Shown: positions 19,906-29,169, counted from the stretch's first letter. The stretch: DNA of 64,000 nucleotides from Cypionkella sp. (GCF_028290025.1 NZ_JAQGKQ010000064.1:1-64000); one strand, 5' to 3'. Notes: a model not told the origin generated them from the letters alone. Numbers and translations are program-made.

Positions 19906-20871
19906 ATGGCCGACGTCACCGAATTCCAAGACCGCCTGCTTTCCCTCGGCCTCGCCCGCGTATCTGAAGCCGCAGCTTTGGCCTCGGCCAAACTGATCGG
20001 ACGCGGCGATGAGAAAGCCGCTGACCAAGCAGCGGTCAATGCGATGCGTGACCAGTTGAATTTGCTCGATATTTCCGGCGTCGTGGTGATCGGCGAAGGT
20101 GAGCGTGACGAGGCTCCGATGCTCTATATCGGCGAGAAAGTAGGCACCGGAAACGGCCCAGCGGTGGATATTGCGCTTGACCCGCTCGAAGGCACCACCC
20201 TCACCGCCAAAGACATGCCGAACGCCCTCACCGTCATCGCGATGGCCCCGCGCGGCACCCTGCTGCACGCCCCCGACGTCTACATGGAAAAACTCGCCAT
20301 CGGCCCCGGCTACGTCCCCCACACCGTCACCCTAGACATGCCCCCCGCCGCCCGAGTCCGTGCCCTAGCCCGCGCAAAAGGCGTCGCCGCTGATGAGATC
20401 ACCGTCTGCATATTAGAGCGCGACCGGCATGAGGCTTTGATCGCCGAAGTCCGCTCCACCGGGGCCGCCATTCGCCTTATCACCGATGGCGACGTTGCAG
20501 GCGTAATCCATTGTGCGGAAAGCGAAATTACCGGGATTGATATGTATATGGGCTCGGGCGGCGCACCTGAAGGCGTGCTCGCGGCGAGTGCGCTAAAGTG
20601 CATGGGCGGCCAGATTTACGGCAAGCTTTTGTTCCGCAATGACGACGAAAAAGACCGCGCCTACAAGGCTGGCATCACCGATTTGAACCGGATTTATACC
20701 CGCGATGAGATGGTCACCGCCGACGTCATCTTCGCCGCCACCGGCGTCACCCAAGGCTCCATCCTGCAAGGCATAAAAATTGAGGGCGGATGGGTGACGA
20801 CCGAGACAATCCTGATGCGCTCAAAAACCGGTTCAGTGCGCCGGATGATCTATAAAAGCCCAATGAAATAA
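19906..20871 (+). CDS. glpX: Class II fructose-1,6-bisphosphatase
   Basis: Hydrolyses fructose 1,6-bisphosphate to fructose 6-phosphate in gluconeogenesis. The 321 residues fit GlpX. The metal and phosphate site is clear in GEGERDEAPMLYIGEKVG and DIALDPLEGTTLTAKDMPN. It starts 211 bp after hom, behind AAGGA; that gap contains two short direct repeats of GTATGG-type sequence and no gene. Seduheptulose bisphosphatase activity, known for some relatives, cannot be excluded. Confidence 0.95.
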   Translation: MADVTEFQDRLLSLGLARVSEAAALASAKLIGRGDEKAADQAAVNAMRDQLNLLDISGVVVIGEGERDEAPMLYIGEKVGTGNGPAVDIALDPLEGTTLTAKDMPNALTVIAMAPRGTLLHAPDVYMEKLAIGPGYVPHTVTLDMPPAARVRALARAKGVAADEITVCILERDRHEALIAEVRSTGAAIRLITDGDVAGVIHCAESEITGIDMYMGSGGAPEGVLAASALKCMGGQIYGKLLFRNDDEKDRAYKAGITDLNRIYTRDEMVTADVIFAATGVTQGSILQGIKIEGGWVTTETILMRSKTGSVRRMIYKSPMK

Positions 20872-20961
20872 AGGCTCAACTGATTTCCACACCGAAAACC
20901 GCGCGCAGAATTTCTCAATTTCCGCCTTGCTCCCGGGCCCACGGTCAGGCAAACCCACGCC

Positions 20962-22704
20962 ATGACCCAACGCGCATTTCTTTCGGTGGAAACCTCGCTA
21001 ACCCAACGTCGCTGGATCGGCCCCACTGACGAATCCGAACGTCTGGCAGAGGCGATGGCGCAGATCACTCGCCTGCCGCTCGCCCTCTGTGCAACGCTCG
21101 TAACCCGAGGCGTCACCCTGCAAGACGCCCCGGCTTTTCTTGCCCCGCAGCTGCGCGACCTACTGCCCGATCCGCTAAAACTGCGCGATATGCACAAGGC
21201 CGCCGCCCGCTTCCTGCATGCCGTCAAAACCCGCCAACGCGTTGCAATCTTTGCGGATTATGATGTGGACGGTGGCTCGTCGGCAGCACTTCTGATCATC
21301 TGGCTGCGCGCCATGAACACCCCGGCCACCCTTTATATCCCCGACCGCATCGACGAAGGTTACGGCCCAAACGTGCCCGCGATGGCCGAACTTGGCAGCA
21401 AGCACGACCTGATCCTGTGCGTCGATTGCGGCACGCTCAGCTTTGATCCTATCGCGGCCGCCAAATGCGATGTGGTGGTGCTCGACCATCACCTCGGCGC
21501 CGAAACCCTCCCCGCCGCCTTCGCCGTGGTGAACCCGAACCGCCAAGACGAAGACGGCGATCTGGGCCACCTGTGTGCCGCGTCCGTGGTGTTCCTGATG
21601 CTGGTCGAAGCCAATCGCCAGTTGCGCGCCGATGGCATCCAAGGCCCTGATCTTATGGCACTTCTTGATCTGGTCGCCCTCGCCACCGTCGCCGATGTCG
21701 CCCCCCTGATTGGCGTCAACCGCGCCTTCGTGCGTCAGGGCCTTAAGGTCATGGCCCGCCGCGAACGCGCTGGCCTGCGCGCCCTTGCCGACATTGCCCG
21801 CATGGATCAGGCTCCCACCTGTTACGCCCTAGGTTTCCTGCTCGGCCCGCGCGTCAACGCAGGCGGTCGCATTGGCCAAGCCGACCTTGGCGCGCGCCTG
21901 CTTTCGACAGATAATGCTTTAGAAGCAACGGCTTTGGCCGAGCGACTTGACCAGCTCAACACCGAACGCCGCGATATCGAGGCCCGTGTGCGCGAAGAAG
22001 CCCTCTCCCAAGCCGAGATGCGCGGCATGGATGGCCCGCTGGTTTGGGCCGCTGGCGACGGCTGGCACCCCGGCGTCGTCGGCATCGTCGCGGCCCGGCT
22101 GAAAGAAGCCAGCCACCGCCCCGCCGTGGTGATCGGCTTTGACGGCAACGAAGGCAAAGGCTCCGCCCGATCTGTCACCGGTGTCGATCTTGGCGCCGCG
22201 ATTCACCGTTTGACTACGGAAGGCTTGCTGCTGAAAGGTGGCGGTCACAAGATGGCGGCTGGCCTCACAGTAGCCCGCGATAAGCTGGAAGCGGCGATGG
22301 AGCGTCTCGCTGAACTGCTGGCAAAACAAGGCGCGGGTGTGGGCGGCCGTGAAGACCTGCGCATCGACAGCTTGTTGATGCCGACTGCCGCAACTCCCGG
22401 ATTTGTCGAGCAAATCGAGTCCGCAGGCCCGTTTGGAGCCTCTGCCCCCGCGCCACGCTTTGCCTTTGCCGACACAAATGTCGCCACCCGCCGCATCGGC
22501 GAAAAGCACCTGAAAATTTCGTTCGGCGATAGTGTCGGCGCGCGCCTTGAAGGCATCGCTTTCGGTGCCTTCAACAGCGATCTTGGCCCAGCTTTGGAAA
22601 ACCCCGGCCACCAACGCTTTCACCTCGCTGGCCGACTGGAGCTGAACACCTGGGGCGGCAAGACGCGTGTGCAATTTCGTCTGGAAGATGCGGCAAAGGC
22701 TTGA
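20962..22704 (+). CDS. recJ: Single-strand-specific 5'-3' exonuclease RecJ
   Basis: DNA exonuclease for recombination and mismatch repair. 580 residues, the usual length. The DHH phosphoesterase motifs are visible: DYDVDG (99-104), the DCG motif near 154 and LDHHLGAE near 175, followed by the DHHA1 domain with GGGHKMAAG (about 430) and a C-terminal OB-like domain. It starts 90 bp after glpX and is followed within 55 bp by a tRNA gene. Confidence 0.96.
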   Translation: MTQRAFLSVETSLTQRRWIGPTDESERLAEAMAQITRLPLALCATLVTRGVTLQDAPAFLAPQLRDLLPDPLKLRDMHKAAARFLHAVKTRQRVAIFADYDVDGGSSAALLIIWLRAMNTPATLYIPDRIDEGYGPNVPAMAELGSKHDLILCVDCGTLSFDPIAAAKCDVVVLDHHLGAETLPAAFAVVNPNRQDEDGDLGHLCAASVVFLMLVEANRQLRADGIQGPDLMALLDLVALATVADVAPLIGVNRAFVRQGLKVMARRERAGLRALADIARMDQAPTCYALGFLLGPRVNAGGRIGQADLGARLLSTDNALEATALAERLDQLNTERRDIEARVREEALSQAEMRGMDGPLVWAAGDGWHPGVVGIVAARLKEASHRPAVVIGFDGNEGKGSARSVTGVDLGAAIHRLTTEGLLLKGGGHKMAAGLTVARDKLEAAMERLAELLAKQGAGVGGREDLRIDSLLMPTAATPGFVEQIESAGPFGASAPAPRFAFADTNVATRRIGEKHLKISFGDSVGARLEGIAFGAFNSDLGPALENPGHQRFHLAGRLELNTWGGKTRVQFRLEDAAKA

Positions 22705-22758
22705 TTTTTCCTCTTGCGAAGCGGCATTTCTGCCCTTAAACACCGCCCGACCAACAGT

Positions 22759-22833
22759 GGCCCGTTCGTCTATCGGTTAGGACACCAGATTTTCATTCTG
22801 GTAAGAGGGGTTCGACTCCCCTACGGGCTGCCA
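22759..22833 (+). tRNA. tRNA-Glu (anticodon TTC), copy 1
   Basis: 75 nt with the CCA end encoded. Acceptor arm GGCCCGT pairs with ACGGGCT (first pair G-U); anticodon arm CCAGA / TCTGG encloses loop TTTTCAT, giving anticodon TTC; T arm GAGGGGTTCGACTCCCC is standard. Identical to the copy at 24670-24744; identity extends to 82 bp (22755-22836 against 24666-24747). Confidence 0.97.
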
Positions 22834-22836
22834 CTT

Positions 22837-23195
22837 CATTCATTTTCGTGTTGTTTTCGGCCATTAAAGCTCGGTCGCGACCAGAGCTGTCGCTGGGCTC
22901 GACAGGTGTATGCCATAAACTCACCCCTCCTTGCGGGAAACTCAGTCCGGCTGGCTTGATGATACACATCGGCAACCTCCTTTGCGTTGAATGCCCAGGC
23001 TCCCACTCCATGGTCAGTTTCACGCTGTTGGTGGAACCGACGTCTAATGATTGAAGGTCACTATCCTTTAGGTTGTACAGCTATAAAATAAACAACTCGT
23101 GATTGCAGTATTCATCCGCGCCGCCGATGATGCTAGCCTCGAATCATCCCCGAGAATCGCGGCGGTGCTGGCGTAAGACTGGAAAAGGGTCTCTC
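22837..23195. other. Non-coding stretch after tRNA-Glu copy 1
   Basis: About 360 bp with no convincing gene and a lower GC content than its neighbours. Short frames here lack ribosome binding sites and protein-like composition. No integrase fragment was recognised. Confidence 0.4.
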
Positions 23196-23396
23196 ATGTT
23201 CATTGAATTTCCTGGCCTGACTGAAAGAAATGTGACGATCAATACGGCGCGCATTACGCACTTCGCGATAGCCGCTACGGCTGACACTACAGCGATATAT
23301 CTGGACGCCGCCAAAGCTGACCAGCAGCTATATGTGGTCGTCCGACAAACCTATGCTGTCGTTAAATCGCGGCTGGTTGCAGCTAAAGTCCGATAG
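23196..23396 (+). CDS. Small hypothetical protein
   Basis: 66 residues from the ATG at 23196, with AAAAGGG six bases upstream. The sequence begins MFIEFPGLTERNVTINTARI and continues with alternating polar and hydrophobic residues (TAIYLDAAKADQQLYVVV), which suggests a small beta-rich protein ending in a helix. It has a loose resemblance to FlbD-type small proteins, too weak to name. It lies alone between the two tRNA-Glu copies. Confidence 0.5.
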   Translation: MFIEFPGLTERNVTINTARITHFAIAATADTTAIYLDAAKADQQLYVVVRQTYAVVKSRLVAAKVR

Positions 23397-23818
23397 TCGT
23401 CCGGGCTTTCCAAGCACATTCCCCGGGCCTCGAGCCTTTTTTGTCATCAAATTGCTAGAGAACCTGGTCGCCATATTTGACAGGAGGCTGCGACGCGGTC
23501 GCTCGGGAAACGACGGCGCATAAATGCGCGCTGCGACTTATTGCGGGCAAATGCTCATGTTTCTAAAGAGCCCCAAGGATAGCGCATCTGTCACAGATAC
23601 CCGAACATTCAAAATTGCCCTTTCGTTGCCCATGTGAAACTCAAGCTTGAGGATACGGCTTAGCAACGGAACGGCCTTCGCGGATATAGACGGGCCGAGC
23701 CAAGCGGGCTATTAAGACGGTCAAAGGCCGCGCGGGCGGTCTGGCGATTTTAGCCCCCTTGTGTCGCGCGATAGCCCGGCTATTCTGCGCCCGATATTTC
23801 ATCGCTGGGTGCCCAAAC
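23397..23818. other. Intergenic stretch before the lytic transglycosylase
   Basis: About 420 bp without a convincing gene. A weak GGCCTCGAGCC hairpin followed by six T residues (about 23426-23442) could terminate the small gene upstream. The remainder shows nothing recognisable. Confidence 0.35.
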
Positions 23819-24616
23819 GTGTTGACCAAATCAATGACTGCATTGCTCTTGTCGCTGGCGCTCGCCGCCCCAGCCTTGGCCGCCCCTTGCGGCAATACTT
23901 CGGCCGGATTTGAGGCTTGGAAGGCTGATATGGCGCAAGAGGCCAAGGCCGAGGGAGTCGGTAAAGCCGGTCGCGCGGCGCTAATGGGGGCAAGCTATTC
24001 CAAAGCGACGATTTCGGCAGATCGCAATCAGAAAAGCTTTAAATACACGCTGCAAAAGTTCCTCTCGGTGCGCGGAGCAGATGCGATCGTCTCACAAGGT
24101 CGTTCGCGCAAAAAGAAGAATCCCGATCTTTATGCCGGGCTAGAGGCGCAATATGGTGTGCCAGCGGGTGTGCTGTTGGCCATTCATGGTATGGAAACTG
24201 GCTTTGGCAATTTTATGGGCGACACGAATGTTGTCTCAGCGATTGCCACGCTGACTTACGACTGCCGCCGCTCGGATTTCTTCCGTCCGCATCTGCTGGG
24301 CGCTCTGGTGCTGGTCGATCAAGGCTCGATCAGCGCAAAATCGGTCGGGGCAAAGCATGGCGAGCTGGGCCACACCCAATTTCTCCCGGGCAATGCGTTG
24401 AATTTTGGCCAGGATGGCAACGGCGATGGGCGGATTGACCTCACCAACCTGACCGATGCGCTGGCGACCACCGCCAACTACCTGAGCCAAAAAGGCTGGC
24501 AACCGGGCCAGGGCTATCAGGAAGGCGAGCCGAATTTCGCGGTTATCAAGCAATGGAACGCCGCGACGGTTTATCAGCAAGCCATCGCGCTTATGGGCGC
24601 AAAAATTGACGGCTGA
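23819..24616 (+). CDS. Lytic murein transglycosylase (MltB-like, SLT_2)
   Basis: Cleaves peptidoglycan glycan strands to 1,6-anhydro-muropeptides in the periplasm. With the GTG at 23819 the protein has 265 residues and a normal signal peptide (VLTKSMTALLLSLALAAPALA, cut before APCG); the ATG at 23834 would remove its lysine. Catalytic Glu126 lies in HGMETGFGNF, and the MltB-type GELGHTQFLP and DGNGDGRIDLTNLTDALATTANYL segments follow. It stands between the tRNA-Glu copies. Confidence 0.88.
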   Translation: MLTKSMTALLLSLALAAPALAAPCGNTSAGFEAWKADMAQEAKAEGVGKAGRAALMGASYSKATISADRNQKSFKYTLQKFLSVRGADAIVSQGRSRKKKNPDLYAGLEAQYGVPAGVLLAIHGMETGFGNFMGDTNVVSAIATLTYDCRRSDFFRPHLLGALVLVDQGSISAKSVGAKHGELGHTQFLPGNALNFGQDGNGDGRIDLTNLTDALATTANYLSQKGWQPGQGYQEGEPNFAVIKQWNAATVYQQAIALMGAKIDG

Positions 24617-24669
24617 CTGCCTTCACCCCCTTGCAGCCCGCGCCGCAACCGCTTAGGAAACGCCGCAGT

Positions 24670-24744
24670 GGCCCGTTCGTCTATCGGTTAGGACACCAGA
24701 TTTTCATTCTGGTAAGAGGGGTTCGACTCCCCTACGGGCTGCCA
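24670..24744 (+). tRNA. tRNA-Glu (anticodon TTC), copy 2
   Basis: Base-for-base identical to the copy at 22759-22833, including the encoded CCA, the four bases before and the three after. Same cloverleaf with anticodon TTC. The two copies are direct repeats with 1,829 bp between the 82-bp units. Confidence 0.97.
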
Positions 24745-24862
24745 CTTACCTCCAAAATATCAGTGATCCAAAACTAACGTTGCGGATTGCCAACTGCCAG
24801 TTTGCTTCCAAATCAGCAGTAATCGCGCTAGCCTGTGCTTCATCCCCAAGTAAAGGCGCGCA

Positions 24863-25759
24863 ATGGACAGGTTAATCGCGGAGCGTATGTTCGTTACCGT
24901 GCTTGAAACCGGTAGCTTTGCGGCGGCTGCGCTGCGTTTAGGCACCAGCTCTGGCCAAGCCTCCAAGCTGGTCTCAAAGCTCGAATCCGATCTTGGTGTG
25001 CGACTTTTGCACCGCACGACCCGCGCACTGGCTGCGACCGAAGCCGGACAGGCTTATTTCGACCGTCTGCGCGGATTGCTCGATGAGTTTGATGCGCTCG
25101 ACACCCAGATCCGAAACGAAGCACTATTGCCGCGCGGAAAAATTCGCCTTAGCGCGCCGCTCAGCTTTGGCACCATTCGGCTTGCACCTCGACTTGCGGA
25201 TTTCGCCAAGGTTTACCCCGAGATTGCGCTGGATGTGCATTTCTCGGATCGGCTGGTGAACCTTGTCGATGAAGGGTTCGACATGGCCGTCAGGGTCGGC
25301 AAACCCGGCGATACCACACTGATAGCACGCAAACTTAGCACGTCGCAGTTGATTGTGGCGGCATCGCCGGATTATCTGGCAGCGCGCGGTTGTCCCCAAA
25401 TCCCGCAAGATTTGACCCAGCATGAATGTGTGATCGACACCAACTACCGCGACCCGAACCGCTGGAGTTTTACGCAAAATCAGCGCGTAGCGGTTAACGG
25501 GCGTCTAACGTTCTCTAACGCTTCGGCTTGTGTGATAGCCGCTGAGGCTGGTCTGGGTATAGCCTCATCACCCGATTTCGTGATGGCCGAAAGCCTTGCG
25601 TCGGGTCGGCTAATCCGCTTGCTTGCTGGTTACGAAGATCCCCCGATGGGCGTTTATGCGCTTTACCCCTCCGGTCGTCATCTGGCGCTGAAGATGCGGG
25701 TGCTGATTGATTTTCTTGCTCAAAATCTTCCGCAACCCCTTCCAAATCGGATGGAATGA
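24863..25759 (+). CDS. LysR-family transcriptional regulator
   Basis: 298 residues. The N-terminal winged helix-turn-helix is clear (FVTVLETGSFAAAALRL, then QASKLVSKLESDLGVRLLHR); the effector domain follows from about 90. AAAGG lies upstream of the ATG. It is transcribed toward the DoxX-VOC-GST-esterase genes, which start 81 bp downstream, rather than divergent from them as many LysR regulators are. It may control that operon; the ligand is unknown. Confidence 0.9.
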   Translation: MDRLIAERMFVTVLETGSFAAAALRLGTSSGQASKLVSKLESDLGVRLLHRTTRALAATEAGQAYFDRLRGLLDEFDALDTQIRNEALLPRGKIRLSAPLSFGTIRLAPRLADFAKVYPEIALDVHFSDRLVNLVDEGFDMAVRVGKPGDTTLIARKLSTSQLIVAASPDYLAARGCPQIPQDLTQHECVIDTNYRDPNRWSFTQNQRVAVNGRLTFSNASACVIAAEAGLGIASSPDFVMAESLASGRLIRLLAGYEDPPMGVYALYPSGRHLALKMRVLIDFLAQNLPQPLPNRME

Positions 25760-25840
25760 TCTTCCAAACTGCCGGATTATCGCGGGATTACGATTGAGCC
25801 ATATTGGGATCATCACGCCAACCCATGTAGGATAATCGCT

Positions 25841-26254
25841 ATGACCGCTCTTACCAGCCAGTCGCCAAATCGCCCGGACCTCGCAGCACTGATCCTGCGC
25901 GTCGCCCTCGGTATTCTGTTCCTCGCCCATGGTGGGCTGAAACTGTTCGGCTTTGGCCTCGCAGGCACCGCGGGTTTCTTTCAAAGCCTCGGCCTGCCCG
26001 GTCCGCTGGCATATCTGACCATCGCAGCGGAAATCATCGGCGGCGTTGCGCTGATCGCCGGATACCGTACCCGCATCGTCTCGCTTATCTTGATCCCGGT
26101 GCTGCTCGGTGCCATCGTCACCGTGCATTTCGCTGCTGGATTCTTATTTACCAACGCTAACGGCGGCTGGGAATACCCGGCATTCTGGATCGTCGCCCTT
26201 GTGGTTCAAGCCTTGCTCGGCGACGGTGCCGCATCGCTTGGCCGCCGCAAATAA
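25841..26254 (+). CDS. DoxX family membrane protein
   Basis: 137 residues with four predicted membrane segments (LILRVALGILFLAHGGLKLF, PLAYLTIAAEIIGGVALIAG, IVSLILIPVLLGAIVTVHFA, PAFWIVALVVQALLG). The HGGLKLFGFG loop is typical of DoxX/YphA proteins. In Bacillus subtilis a DoxX-type protein, MhqP, belongs to the quinone-resistance regulon. First gene of the four-gene operon; AGGA precedes the start. Confidence 0.85.
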   Translation: MTALTSQSPNRPDLAALILRVALGILFLAHGGLKLFGFGLAGTAGFFQSLGLPGPLAYLTIAAEIIGGVALIAGYRTRIVSLILIPVLLGAIVTVHFAAGFLFTNANGGWEYPAFWIVALVVQALLGDGAASLGRRK

Positions 26255-26277
26255 CCCTGAGATATTGGAGAACCGAC

Positions 26278-27087
26278 ATGTCCACTGCATCTGCACCTTT
26301 AGAAATCGGTCGTGTCGCCCTGACGGTAAATGACATCGGGCGCGTCGGTTCCTTTTATAAACAAGCGCTTGGCTTGGCGGAAATCAGCAACGACGGTGAA
26401 ACCCTCCGCCTTGGCGCAGCCAACACCACGCTACTGGAACTGCGCGCCGATAAAAATGCCCGCAAGCGTTCGCCGAAGGAAGCGGGCCTGTTCCACACCG
26501 CTTTCCTACTGCCAAGCCGCGCCGATCTGGGCGCTTGGCTGCTGCACGCCTCAGAATCGCGCCTCCAATTAGAGGGTGCCAGCGATCACCTCATCAGCGA
26601 GGCGATCTATATGTCGGACCCCGAAGGCAACGGTATTGAGATCTATGTCGACCGCCCGCGCAGTGCTTGGAAGACCCAGAACGGACAGATTCAAATGGCC
26701 ACCAACGGGCTCGATTTGAATAACCTGGCCGCCAACGCCACCGCCCCGTTTACCCAAGCCCCGGCTGGCACGGTGATCGGTCATGTGCATTTGCAAACCG
26801 GATCGGTGCCAGAGGCCGAGGCGTTCTACAATGGTGAATTAGGCTTTGCGATCACCACCCATTACCCCGGTGCCGCCTTCTACGGCTCGGGCGGCTACCA
26901 CCACCATCTCGCAACAAACACTTGGAACAGCCGAGGGGCGGGCAAGCGCGACTTGCCTTCGACTGGGCTTGCCGACCTCGAGATTCTCGCCGATGCCGCG
27001 CCGCTTGCAGCCTTGCGTGCCAAACTTCCCGCCGCCCTGACTGATCCTTGGGGCACCCCGATCACCCTGTCGCCTAAGGGTTCGTGA
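26278..27087 (+). CDS. Two-domain VOC / glyoxalase protein (ring-cleaving dioxygenase type)
   Basis: 269 residues in two vicinal-oxygen-chelate modules (about 5-120 and 160-265). The first opens LEIGRVALTVNDIGRVGSFY and closes with SDPEGNGIEIYVDRP, where the Glu would bind metal. The second opens GTVIGHVHLQTGSVPEAEAFY and holds GGYHHHLATNTW. This plan is that of CatE/MhqO-type proteins thought to open (hydro)quinone rings. GGAG precedes the ATG. The substrate is inferred from context only. Confidence 0.82.
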   Translation: MSTASAPLEIGRVALTVNDIGRVGSFYKQALGLAEISNDGETLRLGAANTTLLELRADKNARKRSPKEAGLFHTAFLLPSRADLGAWLLHASESRLQLEGASDHLISEAIYMSDPEGNGIEIYVDRPRSAWKTQNGQIQMATNGLDLNNLAANATAPFTQAPAGTVIGHVHLQTGSVPEAEAFYNGELGFAITTHYPGAAFYGSGGYHHHLATNTWNSRGAGKRDLPSTGLADLEILADAAPLAALRAKLPAALTDPWGTPITLSPKGS

Positions 27088-27088
27088 G

Positions 27089-28027
27089 ATGCTCGTTGAT
27101 GGCAAATGGATGGAAAACTGGCAGCCGGTGCAGGCAAAAGACGCCGATGGCGGTTTTTTGCGCCAGCAATCCAGCTTTCGCAACTGGATCACCCCGGATG
27201 GCGCTTCTGGTTTCAGGGCCGAAGCCGGACGCTATCACCTTTACGTTGCGTTGATCTGCCCTTGGGCCTCTCGCACGCTGATTGCGCGAAAACTCAAAGG
27301 CTTAGGGTCGGCTATTACCGTCTCTGTCGTGGAGCCTACGTTGACAGATCAAGGCTGGCGCTTCGGTGATTATCCCGGCAGCACGGTCGATCACCTACAC
27401 GGTGCCACCTACATCCACGAACTTTACACCCGCGCCGATCCGCAGGTTTCGGGCCGCGCTACGGTGCCGGTGCTGTGGGACAAACACACCGACACCATCG
27501 TGAACAACGAATCGGCGGACATCGTTCGAATGATGAACTCCGGTTTTGGCGATCTTGCGTCTGGGCCTGACCTATATCCCGAAGCCTTGCGCCCCCAGAT
27601 TGATGCGCTGAACGACCAGATTTACCCCAATCTGAACAACGGCGTCTATCGCGCGGGCTTTGCCACCACCCAAGTCGCCTATGAAGGGGCCTTCGCCGAC
27701 GTGTTTGCCACGCTCGACAGCCTCGAGTCTCGCCTGTCCGACAGCCGGACTTACCTGCACGGCGATCAATTCACCGAGACGGATATCCGCGGCTTCGTCA
27801 CGCTGATCCGCTTCGATGCCGCCTATCACGGCCTGTTCAAATGCAACCAGAAACGCATCGCCGACTACCCGCATTTGCAAGCCTATATGCTGCGAGTTCT
27901 GGAGATTCCCGGAGTGCGTGAGACCGTCAGCATTGACCATATCAAGCACGGCTACTATTCGATCAAAACCCTGAACCCAGTCGGGCTTATCCCGGTCGGT
28001 CCAGCGCTCGATTGGGACAAAGCATGA
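27089..28027 (+). CDS. Glutathionyl-hydroquinone reductase (Xi-class glutathione transferase)
   Basis: Reduces glutathionyl-hydroquinones to hydroquinones using glutathione. The 312 residues match the YqjG/PcpF family. The active-site cysteine is Cys57 in ICPWASRT; the family's N-terminal extension with NWITPDG and the C-terminal helical domain with EGAFADVFATLDSLE and YLHGDQFTETDIRGFVTLIRFD are clear. It starts one base after the VOC gene and its stop overlaps the esterase start. Confidence 0.92.
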   Translation: MLVDGKWMENWQPVQAKDADGGFLRQQSSFRNWITPDGASGFRAEAGRYHLYVALICPWASRTLIARKLKGLGSAITVSVVEPTLTDQGWRFGDYPGSTVDHLHGATYIHELYTRADPQVSGRATVPVLWDKHTDTIVNNESADIVRMMNSGFGDLASGPDLYPEALRPQIDALNDQIYPNLNNGVYRAGFATTQVAYEGAFADVFATLDSLESRLSDSRTYLHGDQFTETDIRGFVTLIRFDAAYHGLFKCNQKRIADYPHLQAYMLRVLEIPGVRETVSIDHIKHGYYSIKTLNPVGLIPVGPALDWDKA

Positions 28028-28641
28028 TTAAGCTATTGATTATGCTGCACGGAGTTGGCAGCAACGGCGCTGATCTCGCCCTGATCGGCCAACATATCGC
28101 CCAAAATATCGGCGCGGATTACGCCAGTCCTGACGCCCCATACGCATTCGATCAAGGCGGCACGGGCCGTCAATGGTTCTCGATCAATGGTGTAACCGAG
28201 GCCAATCGCCCCGACCGAGTAGCCGATGCCCGCGCAAGTTTTGACGCCACGATCAGCGAGATTATCGAAGCACACGGCCTGCAAAACCAGCTACCCAACG
28301 TAGCGCTGGTAGGCTTTTCCCAAGGCTCGATCATGGCTTTGGATGCGGTGGCCTCGGGCCGCTGGCCCGTCGGTGCTGTGGTAGCGTTCTCGCTGCGCTT
28401 CTCCAGCCCCGCCCCGCTTACTCCTGCGCTACAAACGCCGGTTCTGCTGATCCACGGCACCAATGACCCTGTGATGCCAGTGCCAGTCGCCAATCATGCC
28501 GAGGCTACGCTCACAGCCGCTGGCCTGCGCACCAAACTGCATCTGCTGCCCGGTGTCGGCCATAGCATCACGCCCGACGGCATCGCCCTTGCGCAAGACT
28601 TCCTGCGTGAGAACCTGAAGGATGATGTGCTTATGGCATAA
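28024..28641 (+). CDS. Phospholipase/carboxylesterase family alpha/beta hydrolase
   Basis: 205 residues from the ATG at 28024, which overlaps the previous stop (ATGA). Catalytic triad visible: Ser99 in GFSQGS, Asp148 in GTNDPV, His180 in GVGHS. Relatives include YpfH and Bacillus MhqD; MhqD is part of the methylhydroquinone regulon, which fits the operon here. Cytoplasmic. A hairpin follows the gene. Confidence 0.88.
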   Translation: MIKLLIMLHGVGSNGADLALIGQHIAQNIGADYASPDAPYAFDQGGTGRQWFSINGVTEANRPDRVADARASFDATISEIIEAHGLQNQLPNVALVGFSQGSIMALDAVASGRWPVGAVVAFSLRFSSPAPLTPALQTPVLLIHGTNDPVMPVPVANHAEATLTAAGLRTKLHLLPGVGHSITPDGIALAQDFLRENLKDDVLMA

Positions 28642-28645
28642 CGAA

Positions 28646-28671
28646 AATTCGCCCCAACACGGGGGCGAATT
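28646..28671. terminator. Bidirectional terminator between convergent genes
   Basis: Ten-base stem AATTCGCCCC (28646-28655) / GGGGCGAATT (28662-28671) with a six-base loop. It lies between the esterase gene (plus) and the Lrp gene (minus) and can serve both; on the minus strand the stem runs into TTTTCG. Confidence 0.7.
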
Positions 28672-28695
28672 CTAAGCCCAATGCCTTAGACTAAC

Positions 28696-29169
28696 CTAAC
28701 GGCGCTGCGTGTCCACCGGATAGGCAGTGCCGTATTTCATCCGTTCCATCACGAAATGCGAGGTGAAATTCTTGATCGGCACCGCATCGGTCAGGCGTTT
28801 ATAAAGCGCGTCAAAATCTGCCGTATCGCCGACCGAGACGCGCAGAAGATAGTCCATCTCACCGGCCATCCGGTAGACTTCCATAATCTCGGGAATGCTT
28901 TCGGTGGCGCGCATGAAAGCGTCGCGCCAGTCGGCGGAATGATCCACCGCCTCGACCTCGACGAACACCGTCAGCCCAAATCCCAACCGTGCCGGATCAA
29001 CCATCGCGACCCTTGACGTGATGATCCCGGTTGCTTCAAGCCGTTGAATTCGCTTCCAGCACGGCGTCTGCGACAACCCCACTCGGTCAGCAATTTGTGC
29101 GACAGGCAGCGTCGCATCGCGCATCAACTCGGCAACAATTTTACGGTCAATCTGGTCAAGCTCGGCCAT
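28696..29169 (-). CDS. Lrp/AsnC family transcriptional regulator
   Basis: 157 residues. N-terminal helix-turn-helix (LDQIDRKIVAELMRDATLPV, SQTPCWKRIQRLEATGII) and C-terminal RAM/AsnC ligand domain (about 65-150). AAGGGGAA lies upstream of the ATG. It is divergent from the sulfate transporter genes across a 271-bp AT-rich region. The regulated genes are not evident. Confidence 0.92.
   Translation of the reverse strand: MAELDQIDRKIVAELMRDATLPVAQIADRVGLSQTPCWKRIQRLEATGIITSRVAMVDPARLGFGLTVFVEVEAVDHSADWRDAFMRATESIPEIMEVYRMAGEMDYLLRVSVGDTADFDALYKRLTDAVPIKNFTSHFVMERMKYGTAYPVDTQRR

Noticed and set aside
22755-24747. Prophage or integrative element between tRNA-Glu copies
   Set aside because: No integrase, capsid or transfer gene is present; the segment is too small and contains a normal lytic transglycosylase.
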